A stretch of 64,000 nt of DNA from Flectobacillus rivi (GCF_030056655.1 NZ_JASHIE010000002.1:453418-517417), one strand, 5' to 3'. Shown: positions 53,767-63,420, counted from the stretch's first letter. Numbers and translations: made by a program. The notes: generated by a model from the sequence alone, not told the origin.

Positions 53767-54822
53767 ATGTTTGCAGAAATAGAAAACCCTTTGTTTATCG
53801 ATGCCCATGAACTTGACCATTATTTGGCCGACGGGTGGTTTAGAATGGGGCAAAGTGTTTTTACGACAAACTTTCTTAAGTTCAACCACGTATTCTACAG
53901 TGCACTGTGGCTTAGAATCAACCTTCTTGAAGCTGAGTTTCCTACTACCAAAAGCAAACTTCAAAAGCTTAACAGCAAATTTGAAGTAGAAATCCAGCCT
54001 GCTCAAATCAAACCGATTCAGGAAACGCTATTTGATAAATATCGTAGTCACATTACCTTCGAAACCTCGAATTCGTTGGAACAATTACTTTTTAACAATA
54101 CCAAAAGAGATATTTTTAATGCTTACGAAGTAAATGTTTATGACAAAGAGAAACTTATTGCTACAGGTTTTTTTGACTTAGGACATGATAGCGGTGCGGG
54201 TATTTCTTGTTTTTACGACCCTGATTATAAAAAACATAGTCTTGGCAAATATTTGATGTTTCTGAAAATGGACTTCTGTATCAAGCGTGGGTTAACATTC
54301 TTTTACCCAGGCTATTTTGTGCCAGGCTATCGATTGTTTGACTATAAACTTGACCTTGCCAAAACTGCGATGGAATTTCTGGATTTTCGAAATAATCAAT
54401 GGTATCCTATGTCGGCTTTTTCTGCTGATAACACCCCTTTGGTCGAAATTCAGGAACGTTTAAAAGAGCTGCAAATTCTTATAGAGCAAGCAGGGCAAGT
54501 GAGTAAAGTGTACCATTATGAATATTTTGATGCTAACCTTGTACCTTCACTTAATGGATTAGGCCTGCTAGATCATCCTATTATGCTGGTGTGTTTTGAA
54601 AGACAACCCAACCAAATCAACCCAATTGTACTTTATGATATTCGCAAAAAGCATTATCAACTTTGGCTTTGTAATAGTGTCTATGGTATGACCTACGAGG
54701 CCGAACATGATGATTTTTATGGCGAACATTTACTACATCCTTTCCGTCATCTTGTTAGTTGCGATTCGGCAGAAGCCATGGCACAAGTGGTAACTACAGC
54801 GCTAGTCAAAGTCGAAGATTAA
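53767..54822 (+). CDS. Arginyl-tRNA--protein transferase-like protein (ATE/Bpt family)
   Basis: Its C-terminal half shows the GNAT-like ATE fold in ISCFYDPDYKKHSLGKYLM and FFYPGYFVPGYRLFDYKLDL, typical of ATE1/Bpt transferases that add Arg or Leu to protein N-termini for degradation. The N-terminal half (FIDAHELDHYLADGWFRMG) lacks the four-cysteine zinc-binding pattern of eukaryotic ATE1. The protein is 351 residues, longer than bacterial Bpt (about 250). Bacteroidota carry this long variant. Specificity cannot be predicted. Confidence 0.82.
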   Translation: MFAEIENPLFIDAHELDHYLADGWFRMGQSVFTTNFLKFNHVFYSALWLRINLLEAEFPTTKSKLQKLNSKFEVEIQPAQIKPIQETLFDKYRSHITFETSNSLEQLLFNNTKRDIFNAYEVNVYDKEKLIATGFFDLGHDSGAGISCFYDPDYKKHSLGKYLMFLKMDFCIKRGLTFFYPGYFVPGYRLFDYKLDLAKTAMEFLDFRNNQWYPMSAFSADNTPLVEIQERLKELQILIEQAGQVSKVYHYEYFDANLVPSLNGLGLLDHPIMLVCFERQPNQINPIVLYDIRKKHYQLWLCNSVYGMTYEAEHDDFYGEHLLHPFRHLVSCDSAEAMAQVVTTALVKVED

Positions 54823-55071
54823 AATCTCTTTCACTCAGAACTATTACGTCTATTCCTTCGGTATTTTTTTGAAAAAATTTATTATTTAGGATTTGTAGAG
54901 CCAAGTTTCCGAAACATAAATTATTGGCACAAAATTAGCACATTCCAGATAAACGTCGTATTTTACAATACAATTGCAGAAATTAAGGGAGTATTTTTTA
55001 CTTATCGATTGACAATTACTTTATATCCTGTATCCCTTAAGATATCTTGAAAACAATCTAACCAAGCGACT

Positions 55072-58000
55072 ATGAGGTTCTTGAGTGGAAAAAATAAGAG
55101 CATTAATCTCGTAAGACGATTGGTGCTTATCATAAGTTTATTTACTATTTTTGATACAGTTTACGCTACTAATTCGGGACAAATAGATTTGAGAAGTGTA
55201 AATTTAGACGCACACGCTCCCATTTCTTTAGATGGAGAGTGGGCATTTTATTGGGAAAAACTTTTTACACTTCAACAAGTTCAGCAACATCAACCCGACT
55301 ACTTCATAAAATTTACTAAAGTATGGAATGAAATCCCTCAAATCAATGAGTCGGCCAAGGCGTATGGCTATGCTACATACCATTTGAGATTGCTTATCGA
55401 TGCTCAAAAAACACCTGTTTTAGCATTTTCAATCCCTTCTATTTATACCAGTTATCGTTTTTGGGTGAATAATGTAGAAATAGCCCACAATGGAATAGTC
55501 GCTAAAGATAAAGCACATTATGAGCCTCATTGGTTACCGCAGGTTCAGGTATATGCCGTGCAAAAAGATACCCTCGACCTAGTAATTCAAATCGCCAATT
55601 TTGATCACTATAAAGGAGGAGCTTCACGCCCTATCAAAATCGGCACGCCTAGTCGTGTATATCATGAGCGTGAGTTAGAGTTAGCATCAGATATGTTACT
55701 CACAGGGATTTTGGTGATGGGTGGTTTGTTGTTTTTTGGGTTGTATCTGATGGGACAACACGAAAAGGAAGTACTCTATTTTGGCGTATTCTGTTTGCTT
55801 TTTGTATATCGAGTAATTGGCGTAGACAATCTCTATTTTTTCCATTATTTATTCCCTAGTCTCGACTGGCATTTGACAATTCATCTCGAATATGGTGCTA
55901 TGTTTTTGGGCATATTCATTTACAGTTTATTCTTAAGAAAACTTTATCCAGACGAAACCGACGACCTTTTTATCTATTTTATGGCAGGAGTAAGCTTGGC
56001 ATTTTTCATTATGATGCTTGCCGCTCCTATTCATGTATTTACCTATAGCGCAAACCTTTTCTACTACTTAGTATTAGTTTTTGTTGGGTATAATTTCCTT
56101 ACGGTAGTTAGAGCCTATTTTAACAAGCGACAAGGTACACTTTACGCTATGCTGAGCATGGCTTTTTTTGGTATAGCTATCAGTCTTAGTATTTTAGGAC
56201 ATTACCAAGTAATTGATTATTATCCTATTTATTTTTCGATGGGCTATCTGGGTTTTATCTTTTTCCAAAACCTTATTTTAACTTATCGTTTTGCTTTTTC
56301 GTTACGTAATTCCAAAGAACTCGCCGAACAAGGCGCCAGAGCGAAGTCTGAATTTTTGGCTAATATGAGTCATGAAATCAGAACACCTCTCAACGGTATC
56401 ATCGGATTTACGGACTTGTTGATGAAAACCAAGCTAGAGGAAACTCAACGAAAGTATATGTCGACGGTTTCGCAATCGGCACATTCGTTATTGGACATTA
56501 TCAATGACATTCTTGATTTCTCGAAAATAGAAGCTGGCAAATTAGAATTATCCATCGAAAAAACCGACATATTCGATTTAGGTAATCAGATTATTAGCAT
56601 GATAGCTTTTCAGGCGGACAGCAAAAAGCTAGAAGTCCTTCTCAATATTTCTCATGATATTCCAAGATTTGTCTGGACTGACCCTATTCGTTTAAGACAA
56701 ATTTTAGTAAACCTTTTGGGCAATGCCGTTAAGTTTACAACCCAAGGAGAGGTAGAGTTAAAAGTAGAAGCATACCAAAGTTATAATGAAGGTGAATGGC
56801 ATTTTAAGTTTTCGGTAAGAGATACAGGTATCGGGATTGACGAAGCCAATCAGGCTAAAATTTTTAATGCTTTTTCACAAGAAGATGAATCTACAACTCG
56901 CAAATTTGGTGGTACAGGCTTAGGTTTGACTATTTCAAATAAGCTTTTGGGCTTAATGAAAAGTACCCTCCAACTCAAGAGTAAAAAGGGAATTGGGAGT
57001 ACATTTTACTTCGAAATCACCGTAAAAGCTGAAGAAGGAGACCCATTGCAATGGGATAATTTGGAAAAACTACAGAAAGTATTGATTGTAGATGACAACG
57101 CCAATAACCGACATATTTTAAAAGAAATGTTGGCGATTAAGTCCATTGCCACTGACGAAGCTGAAAATGGTATTCAGGCTTTAGATTTCCTGAAAGAAGG
57201 TCGCAAATATGATTTGGTGTTGATGGACTACCACATGCCATACATGGATGGTCTCGAAAGTATCAAACACATTCGGAAACTACCTGACTACACACCCGAA
57301 AAACAAGATATTCTATTGTTATGCAGTTCGTCAGACAACCAAGAAATTATAGATGCCTGCAAAACATATTCGGTGAAGCAAAGATTAATGAAACCTATTG
57401 GCTTAAGTAATCTTTTCAATGCTTTATCGCAGTTGGATTCGCTTCATGCAGGAGAGAACCTAACGCCAGAAGCTCCACCATGGCTCAGTGCTGAAGAAAT
57501 AAACATCATGATTGTGGAGGATAACCCCGTAAACATGATGTTGGCTCGAACGATTGTAAAAGGGCTCTTACCACAAGCCAAACTTTTGGAGGCTGAAAAT
57601 GGCAAAGTTGCTGTAGATTTGTTTAAGCTCAATTGGGTAGATGTTATTTTGATGGATGTTCAAATGCCTATTATGAGTGGTTATGAAGCAACGCGCTTGA
57701 TTCGTGAACATGAAAATGGTAAAATGAAAACGCCTATTATTGCCTTAACCGCAGGAACCGTAAAAGGCGAAAGAGATAAATGCCTAGAGGCAGGCATGAA
57801 TGATTATATTACCAAACCTATTGTGAAAGGAGCTTTGGAAAAAGCCCTTCAAGAATGGCTCAATCTTGAACCCAACTTGGAACCAATAGCGGTTAAAGGA
57901 GAAAGTGCATCTTCTAATGAAAAAATCCATTTTAATAAACTGGATTTGTCTCACAGGTTAGGAAATGATACTGTGTTTATGAGTCAGTTACTTGAAATTG

Positions 58001-58251
58001 CAGATAGACAATTACAAGAGTTTTTGGTAGAGTTGCATGAATTATTTGCCCAGCAAAACCTTAATGGTATCAAGTCACTAGCTCACAAACTCAAAGGAAC
58101 TGCCTTATCGAGTGGCTTTGATGAACTAGCCAATTTGGCGGAAAAACTAGAGAAGCGTGAAGAATTTGACCATGATTATTTTGAGCAGGTTATTAAGGAA
58201 TTAGAACAAGAAATACTTATTACGAGGGGGATTATTGCGAAAGAGATGTAG
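55072..58251 (+). CDS. Hybrid sensor histidine kinase/response regulator with 7TM-DISM sensor
   Basis: A signal-anchor (about 15-32) is followed, in 1059 residues, by an extracellular 7TMR-DISMED2-like jelly roll (about 50-195) and seven helices (about 205-405). HisKA follows with H434 in ANMSHEIRTPLNG, then HATPase with N551 (LGNAVKFT) and the G boxes DTGIGI and GGTGLGLTIS. There are two receivers with D719 (LVLMDYHMPYMDG) and D862 (VILMDVQMPIMSG). The C-terminal Hpt domain has H1005 (LAHKLKGTALSSG). All phosphorelay residues are intact. No separate response-regulator gene is adjacent, so output is unknown. Confidence 0.96.
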   Translation: MRFLSGKNKSINLVRRLVLIISLFTIFDTVYATNSGQIDLRSVNLDAHAPISLDGEWAFYWEKLFTLQQVQQHQPDYFIKFTKVWNEIPQINESAKAYGYATYHLRLLIDAQKTPVLAFSIPSIYTSYRFWVNNVEIAHNGIVAKDKAHYEPHWLPQVQVYAVQKDTLDLVIQIANFDHYKGGASRPIKIGTPSRVYHERELELASDMLLTGILVMGGLLFFGLYLMGQHEKEVLYFGVFCLLFVYRVIGVDNLYFFHYLFPSLDWHLTIHLEYGAMFLGIFIYSLFLRKLYPDETDDLFIYFMAGVSLAFFIMMLAAPIHVFTYSANLFYYLVLVFVGYNFLTVVRAYFNKRQGTLYAMLSMAFFGIAISLSILGHYQVIDYYPIYFSMGYLGFIFFQNLILTYRFAFSLRNSKELAEQGARAKSEFLANMSHEIRTPLNGIIGFTDLLMKTKLEETQRKYMSTVSQSAHSLLDIINDILDFSKIEAGKLELSIEKTDIFDLGNQIISMIAFQADSKKLEVLLNISHDIPRFVWTDPIRLRQILVNLLGNAVKFTTQGEVELKVEAYQSYNEGEWHFKFSVRDTGIGIDEANQAKIFNAFSQEDESTTRKFGGTGLGLTISNKLLGLMKSTLQLKSKKGIGSTFYFEITVKAEEGDPLQWDNLEKLQKVLIVDDNANNRHILKEMLAIKSIATDEAENGIQALDFLKEGRKYDLVLMDYHMPYMDGLESIKHIRKLPDYTPEKQDILLLCSSSDNQEIIDACKTYSVKQRLMKPIGLSNLFNALSQLDSLHAGENLTPEAPPWLSAEEINIMIVEDNPVNMMLARTIVKGLLPQAKLLEAENGKVAVDLFKLNWVDVILMDVQMPIMSGYEATRLIREHENGKMKTPIIALTAGTVKGERDKCLEAGMNDYITKPIVKGALEKALQEWLNLEPNLEPIAVKGESASSNEKIHFNKLDLSHRLGNDTVFMSQLLEIADRQLQEFLVELHELFAQQNLNGIKSLAHKLKGTALSSGFDELANLAEKLEKREEFDHDYFEQVIKELEQEILITRGIIAKEM

Positions 58252-58276
58252 GGTGCTGGTTTACCCATAAAACAAA

Positions 58277-58305
58277 TAAGGTTGACGAAAATTTCGTCAA
58301 CCTTA
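58277..58305. terminator. Bidirectional terminator between convergent genes
   Basis: A near-loopless 14-bp palindrome (taaggttgacgaaa / tttcgtcaacctta) lies between the hybrid kinase and the universal stress protein genes. Confidence 0.8.
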
Positions 58306-58326
58306 AACCTCAACTTTATTTTGTAA

Positions 58327-59172
58327 TCAATATTTCTTTTGTAACACCAACAAAGGAATTTGTGAACTGAGTGTCAAGTGCTTGATAATGCTTTCATGAA
58401 AAAGTTTTTCGACAAAGCCTTTAGGGCGTTGTGCCAAAATCACAGCATCTGGTTTTTGATTTCGAATGTATGTGTCAATACCTACGATGGTATCATCGCG
58501 ATACAAATTGCGGAAAATGATTTTTTCGCCTCCGAACTCCTCCTCCAATAAATCAATGATTTCACTTGATGGGAATACCTCTGGGCTCAAGTATTCTTTT
58601 ACATGAACCAACTTGGTATGATCTATTCCCAACAGCTCTCCAATGTTGATAATCTTGTTGATACAGCCTACTTCATCTCCTTCCAAATCACTGGCGTATA
58701 TCACTTCCTTAATGGTGTGTATTGTGGATTGTTGTGGTATAATCCACACTGGGATTTTGCTTTTTTGTACAATACTTAATGCAGTTGAACCAAACAGATT
58801 GGCCAAAATACCACCTTCTCCTAAACTTCCTATTACTAAAAAATCAGGTCTTAATTCTTCTGAGGCTTCCAAAATATTATCTACTGGATTGCCAAAAACC
58901 AATTTTGTTTCAAGCTTATTGGCTAACACATCTCCATATTTTGCCAGCATATCGTCCTTGGTTTGTGCCAACAATGTACGTGTTTCTTCCAAAGCTTCTT
59001 GCATCAAACCTTGCTGAGGCAAAGGCAATACAAAGGGTGTTGTCGAAACAGGCGATTCGTAAGCATGTAGCAAGATAATCTTTGCATCGATAAGCCCCGC
59101 CAGCGATACCGCAAAGTCGGCAGCATGTTTGGCATTGAGACTAAAATCTGTTGGCAACAAGATCGTTTTCAT
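58327..59172 (-). CDS. Tandem universal stress protein
   Basis: I start at 59172 (MKTILLPTDFSLNAKHAADF, 281 residues); the eight codons upstream are probably untranslated. Two UspA domains follow each other. The first keeps the ATP-binding GxxG-9-GS/T pattern (VIGSLGEGGILANLFGSTAL). The second (EVIYASDLEGDEVGCINKII) lacks an obvious ATP loop. UspA proteins aid survival under starvation or low oxygen. It is divergent from the thioredoxin-fold gene across a short region with a long inverted repeat. Confidence 0.92.
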   Translation of the reverse strand: MKTILLPTDFSLNAKHAADFAVSLAGLIDAKIILLHAYESPVSTTPFVLPLPQQGLMQEALEETRTLLAQTKDDMLAKYGDVLANKLETKLVFGNPVDNILEASEELRPDFLVIGSLGEGGILANLFGSTALSIVQKSKIPVWIIPQQSTIHTIKEVIYASDLEGDEVGCINKIINIGELLGIDHTKLVHVKEYLSPEVFPSSEIIDLLEEEFGGEKIIFRNLYRDDTIVGIDTYIRNQKPDAVILAQRPKGFVEKLFHESIIKHLTLSSQIPLLVLQKKY

Positions 59173-59248
59173 AGCTTTATCTGTTTTGTTGAGCACAAAT
59201 CTCCTTTAAAATAGCTATAAATTTCATGAGCTCAGTTAGCTGATTTTG

Positions 59249-59285
59249 TGACCTTTATCAGTAAATCCGCTACTGATAAAAGTCA
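59249..59285. promoter_or_regulatory. Inverted repeat in the divergent Usp/thioredoxin-fold region
   Basis: Arms tgacctttatcagta and tactgataaaagtca (14 of 15 pairs) with a 7-base spacer. Each arm contains TGA-N6-TCA, the half-site layout of Crp/Fnr-type regulators. The arm sequence tgacttttatcagta recurs exactly at 62386-62400. Confidence 0.55.
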
Positions 59286-59371
59286 TTATTTGTACCCTTT
59301 AAACTCATTCTATTGAGCTATTTCTTCTTGAATATTTGCTATCAAAACAGGGGATAAAATTTGAAATACTT

Positions 59372-59665
59372 ATGGCAAGTCACACACAAACACCAGTCCT
59401 TATGTTGTTCTACGAAACTCATAAGGAAGAGTTGGAGGTTTTTGAAAGACTCAAAAAAAACAATCCAACCATTGCGAGCTATCTTGCGGTTAGTGTAAAA
59501 AATAACCCAGAGGTAGCCAAGACTTTCAAGGTGACTCAATTGCCGACCTATTTAATTTTATACAATGGGAAGGAGTGTTGGCGTCATGTTGGAAATGCAA
59601 ATATCGATTTACTGAAAAACAATCTGGCCCTGATTGAACCCATCAATCGTGAAGCATTCATATAA
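59372..59665 (+). CDS. Thioredoxin-fold protein without CXXC
   Basis: I start at 59372 (MASHTQTPVLMLFYETHKEE, 97 residues). The fold shows the first core strand (VLMLFYET), the middle strand (SYLAVSVKNNPEVAKTFKV), the cis-proline motif QLPTYLILYNG and a C-terminal helix. The position after FYET has HKEELE where thioredoxin has WCxxC, so redox activity is excluded. It may bind a partner. It shares the divergent regulatory region with the Usp gene. Confidence 0.8.
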   Translation: MASHTQTPVLMLFYETHKEELEVFERLKKNNPTIASYLAVSVKNNPEVAKTFKVTQLPTYLILYNGKECWRHVGNANIDLLKNNLALIEPINREAFI

Positions 59666-59893
59666 TACAGTGCCTTTTGTCTATCATGACAAAAGGCCTG
59701 TAGCATTTGAACAAATACCAACAAACGACTTGCTTTTCTACCATCAAGCACATTGTCTTCAAGCGAACCACTCAAGACTCTTCTACAATTGTCGCTACTT
59801 TCCCTTCTTTTGATTGAAACGCTTGGTACAAAAGGCATTTCCAAGCATTCATTGATGAATTTATCATTTGCCTAACCTAAATCAATAAACAGC

Positions 59894-61450
59894 ATGAAAG
59901 CGCAATCTTACCTTAAAAAACTATTAACATTTTGTCTCATTATTGGAGTGACATGGAACAATACTTCTATTGCTCAAACACAAGAAGATTTAAAATCCTT
60001 TATTCAAAAATTGCATTCTGACCAAGCTTATGCTAAAGAGTTGCAAATAGAAAACCCTTCTGAAATAACCGCTTTTTACCAAAGTATTTCTTACAAAACT
60101 GTTTGGCTGGAAGGTACATCGGATTATCAAAAAGAATACCTAGAGGTACTCAAACACGCTTCTGACTACGGACTCAATCGTGCCAAATATCACTATAGTT
60201 ATTTGTCGTCTAAGCATTTTCCAACCTTGGAATATGAACTTATCTTAACGCACTCTATCATGGAGTTTTATAAGGATATTGCTAATGGTGTTACGTCGGT
60301 AGATTTATCCTATAATGGATTGGGATATACTAATCATTGCCTCAACCCTACTGAGATGCTCCTCAACACCTACCCCAAAGGCAGTGTCAAGGATGTTATT
60401 TCTTTTTTACAACCGCAATCTTATGGTTATCAGGCTACACAAAATTTATTGACTCGGCTAAATATGTTCATTGAAAATGATAGTTTTCAGGAACCACTTG
60501 TCACTCAGACTATGACTTTTGCCGAAAATAAAGAGCTCATCAAAAAGCTCTATTATTTAGGTTTTTTACCAACGATGACGGACGTTAGTCTTCTCAAAGA
60601 AGGCATGATTACGAATGCGCTGAAAGGTTTTCAGTCCTTATACAATATTGTTCCTGATGGAATTCTTGGACCAGTTACTCTGTCAAAACTGTCGATTCCA
60701 TTAACCAAGTTGCGTACGCAGCTCATTCTCAATCTTAATCGTTGGCGCGTCATCAATTGTCTTGACAATCAGCGATATATCCAAATCAATATTCCTTCAG
60801 CAACCTTGGCGCTATATGATCGAGATAGCTTGGTGATGCGTATGAAAACGATTGTGGGTAAGCCTATTACCCCAACGCCAACGCTCTGTTCGGAAATCAA
60901 TAAAATTACCTTTTTCCCTTACTACGAAGTTCCTAAAAATGTAGCGCTCAATGAGCTATTGCCAATTCAACAAAAAGAACCTAGTTTTTTTGAAAATAAT
61001 GGCTATCAATTAATCGATGAAAAAGGATTTGTGCTAGAAGCCAACAGTATTGATTGGAGCACGGTATCGAAAGACCATTTTCCTTATGAGGTTCGTCAGG
61101 TAGCGGGGTGTGATAATTCGTTGGGATTGCTCAAATTTGACTTTGATAGTCCGTATGCACTGTATTTGCACGATACCAATCGTAAAGATTTGTTTAGTAA
61201 AAATAAGCGCTATTTGAGCAATGCCTGTATTCGTCTCGAAAAACCTTATGAATTAGCAACTATGCTTTTTCAAGATAGAAATCTGGTTGAAGAGTTTGTC
61301 AAAAAGCGTTTTGAGCCACATTTGAGTCCTACTAGCTTTAGTTTAGAAACCCCTGTGAAAGTCTTCATTACCTATATCACTGCCGATGTTGATGATTTTG
61401 GAAGTTTGGTAATTTACGATGATATCTATAAAAAGGATATTTTAAAATAG
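59894..61450 (+). CDS. L,D-transpeptidase (YcbB/LdtD-like)
   Basis: A signal peptide (MKAQSYLKKLLTFCLIIGV) is followed, in 518 residues, by the YcbB scaffold domain (YGLNRAKYHYSYL region). A peptidoglycan-binding domain follows (NALKGFQSLYNIVPDGILGP). The YkuD catalytic domain has an upstream His (LYLHDTN) and Cys445 in YLSNACIRLEKP. Such enzymes form 3-3 cross-links or attach proteins to peptidoglycan under stress. In the periplasm. It probably belongs with the preceding Usp and thioredoxin-fold genes in a stress regulon. Confidence 0.94.
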   Translation: MKAQSYLKKLLTFCLIIGVTWNNTSIAQTQEDLKSFIQKLHSDQAYAKELQIENPSEITAFYQSISYKTVWLEGTSDYQKEYLEVLKHASDYGLNRAKYHYSYLSSKHFPTLEYELILTHSIMEFYKDIANGVTSVDLSYNGLGYTNHCLNPTEMLLNTYPKGSVKDVISFLQPQSYGYQATQNLLTRLNMFIENDSFQEPLVTQTMTFAENKELIKKLYYLGFLPTMTDVSLLKEGMITNALKGFQSLYNIVPDGILGPVTLSKLSIPLTKLRTQLILNLNRWRVINCLDNQRYIQINIPSATLALYDRDSLVMRMKTIVGKPITPTPTLCSEINKITFFPYYEVPKNVALNELLPIQQKEPSFFENNGYQLIDEKGFVLEANSIDWSTVSKDHFPYEVRQVAGCDNSLGLLKFDFDSPYALYLHDTNRKDLFSKNKRYLSNACIRLEKPYELATMLFQDRNLVEEFVKKRFEPHLSPTSFSLETPVKVFITYITADVDDFGSLVIYDDIYKKDILK

Positions 61451-61502
61451 GGAAATAGGAATCAGGCAAAAAGGCATTAGATGAAGGGGCTGTGACGATT
61501 GT

Positions 61503-61602
61503 AGATTGGGGATTTCTGATTTCGGAAATAGGGTAAAGTAGTTTTGTTTCTTCCCAAAAGGAGGATATATATCCGAAATCTGACATCCAATATCTGACAT
61601 CA
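61503..61602. repeat. Dispersed repeat family B, copy 5
   Basis: The left arm (gattggggatttctgatttc, from 61505) and the right arm (atatccgaaatctgacatcc) match the family. The centre differs (cccaaaaggagg). No terminal inverted repeats remain. It lies in the 361-base gap after the L,D-transpeptidase gene, whose other bases (61603-61811) show only A/T-rich upstream sequence. Confidence 0.7.
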
Positions 61603-61811
61603 AACATTACGGGTATCGCCTTGCCTACTTGTTCGGTTCTTTCCAACAAAAATCATATCTACAAATGACTTTACTCTTAGTTTGCCTATAAGGAATAAGC
61701 CAAATTTGTAGCATAATCAATTGCTAATCAAGCAGTATGAAAGATACTATTATTACCATCTTGACTTAGTCTTTTTATATTTTTCTATAACAAAACAAAA
61801 CCTTTACCATC

Positions 61812-62219
61812 ATGAGCACTATCGAAAACCTAGAAGTTGACCGTTCATTTAAGTATCAATTCTATCACCGCGAGAATAGCGAATGGCTCAAATCTTTGGA
61901 TTTTTTCAAAGAAGAAATCAAATATCTAAAAGGACTTATTGCGAATGTTAACAAGAAAAACACTTCGCATGAAGTACAAAATGAAACCTTTATTTTCAAT
62001 CGTGAATTAGACAATCTTGCTGGCGACATTGATGCCGTAAATCAGTCTATTATTGAAGAAGAATGGGGATTTGATGATGACGCCATGGGTAAAGACTTTT
62101 TACTGGGTGAAGAAATCTATAATCGCCATATTGTCATTCGTGAAAATTTCCAAAAAGCTGAAAAGGCTTTCTATGATATAAAACATCGTTTGTACAGATT
62201 TTTGTGCAAATCGTTGTAA
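61812..62219 (+). CDS. Helical hypothetical protein, paralogue 1 of 3
   Basis: The 135-residue protein shares a pattern with the next two genes: FxFYHRENSEWLKSL at the start, a helix EEIKYLKGLIANV, then EEEWGFDDDAMGKDFLLGEE and FYDIKHRLYRFLCKSL at the end. The charged heptad-like spacing indicates a four-helix bundle or coiled coil. I recognise no known family. No signal peptide, so it is cytoplasmic. Confidence 0.75.
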   Translation: MSTIENLEVDRSFKYQFYHRENSEWLKSLDFFKEEIKYLKGLIANVNKKNTSHEVQNETFIFNRELDNLAGDIDAVNQSIIEEEWGFDDDAMGKDFLLGEEIYNRHIVIRENFQKAEKAFYDIKHRLYRFLCKSL

Positions 62220-62293
62220 TACAAACGGTCGGATATGTGCAGGAAGTAAAGCACATTTCCACAAATAATTTTACTTGTTAGTTTGGGATGGCG

Positions 62294-62326
62294 AACGGTT
62301 TTCTTGGTTGAGGAAACCGTTTTTTT
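62294..62326 (+). terminator. Terminator after paralogue 1
   Basis: The stem aacggttttct / aggaaaccgtt (one mismatch) is followed by a T-run (tttttt). It lies 75 bases after the stop codon. Confidence 0.75.
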
Positions 62327-62385
62327 AGGCTATCTACCGTTGTAGGTGTTTTTCCCAACAGTCCCACAAACTGCTTTTTTCACTT

Positions 62386-62400
62386 TGACTTTTATCAGTA
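62386..62400 (+). promoter_or_regulatory. TGA-N6-TCA site upstream of paralogue 2
   Basis: tgacttttatcagta is identical to one arm of the inverted repeat at 59249-59285. It lies 62 bases before the ATG of paralogue 2, a position where an activator could bind. Confidence 0.5.
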
Positions 62401-62461
62401 TTACTTATGACGAATGTTCTATGTTAGGTTCCTAAAAAGGTAGAACTTTGACATATCAAAA

Positions 62462-62884
62462 ATGACAAACGCTATGGAAAACGTTCTATTTGAACCCAAA
62501 ACAAGTTCGTTGAAGTTTGAACTTTATCATAGAGAAAACCAGCAATGGTTATCAAATTTGAGCTTCATTCGAGATGAAATTCAATATTTCGAAACTTGGA
62601 TGGAACATTTGAGAGAGTTGAACCTTTCAAGACCATTACAAAATGAATGGATTGCTTTGGAGGAACAATTTGCGCAAGAAAGAACAGAAACTCAAGCCTT
62701 GCTCAAAGCCATTGAACATGAAGAATATCTTTTTGGTTTGGAGACTCAACAGAAGGACTTTCAACTAGGCGAAGAGCATTATCTAAAGCACCGCAATTTA
62801 CGAGTTCGTTTTAGGGCTTTAGAAAAAGATTTTCATGCCAGCAAGCACTCATTTTATGAATTTATGACCGACATAATGAACTAG
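62462..62884 (+). CDS. Helical hypothetical protein, paralogue 2 of 3
   Basis: In this 140-residue protein the same skeleton as paralogue 1 is clear: LKFELYHRENQQWLSNL, DEIQYFETWMEHL, EEYLFGLETQQKDFQLGEEH and DFHASKHSFYEFMTDIMN. It ends two bases before the start of paralogue 3, so the two are co-transcribed. ATGs lie at codons 1 and 5, and I kept the first. Confidence 0.78.
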   Translation: MTNAMENVLFEPKTSSLKFELYHRENQQWLSNLSFIRDEIQYFETWMEHLRELNLSRPLQNEWIALEEQFAQERTETQALLKAIEHEEYLFGLETQQKDFQLGEEHYLKHRNLRVRFRALEKDFHASKHSFYEFMTDIMN

Positions 62885-62886
62885 CT

Positions 62887-63267
62887 ATGGAAACTTTAAA
62901 ATTTGAGTTATGTCATTTTGAAAACACCAAATGGGCCGAAAGTTTGACTTTCTATGCTGGTGAAATTAAGTTTTTTGTCAGGCTGCTCAATGATGTTTTG
63001 CAACACAATACAGCTGACAATATCACCACAAAAGCGCAAGACTTTTTGGCGTTATTTAAACACAGTGAATCGGAAATAGAAAGCTTAGCCATTGCAATTT
63101 TAGCACAAGAAAAATCTTTTGCCGAATACGCTCAAGGCAAACAGTTTTTGTTTGATCAGCAAATTCAAATGATTCATGAGCGTCGTCGCTCAGCATTTCA
63201 AACACTCGAAAAAGACTTTATTTTACACAAACATCAATTGTATCAGTTTTTATCGAATGTATTGTAA
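62887..63267 (+). CDS. Helical hypothetical protein, paralogue 3 of 3
   Basis: The 126-residue protein shares LKFELCHFENTKWAESL, AGEIKFFVRLLNDVL, QEKSFAEYAQGKQFLFDQ and DFILHKHQLYQFLSNVL with the previous two. The YHREN motif is altered to CHFEN. Its start lies immediately after paralogue 2. Function unknown. Confidence 0.78.
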   Translation: METLKFELCHFENTKWAESLTFYAGEIKFFVRLLNDVLQHNTADNITTKAQDFLALFKHSESEIESLAIAILAQEKSFAEYAQGKQFLFDQQIQMIHERRRSAFQTLEKDFILHKHQLYQFLSNVL

Positions 63268-63385
63268 AGTTATTAGTTAATCGTCTATCTGTTATTTGGA
63301 AACAGATTTGTCATCAAAAGGATGATTTACGAAAACTCGATAACTTATTTAATGAGAAATAACAAGTGGTTTAGAGATAGATTTG

Positions 63386-63420
63386 AATGGCTCCCTTCTT
63401 TAAAGGAAGCCATTTTTGTT
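63386..63420 (+). terminator. Terminator after the paralogue operon
   Basis: The stem aatggctccctt / aaggaagccatt (11 of 12 pairs) is followed by tttgttt. It lies 118 bases after the stop of paralogue 3. Confidence 0.8.
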
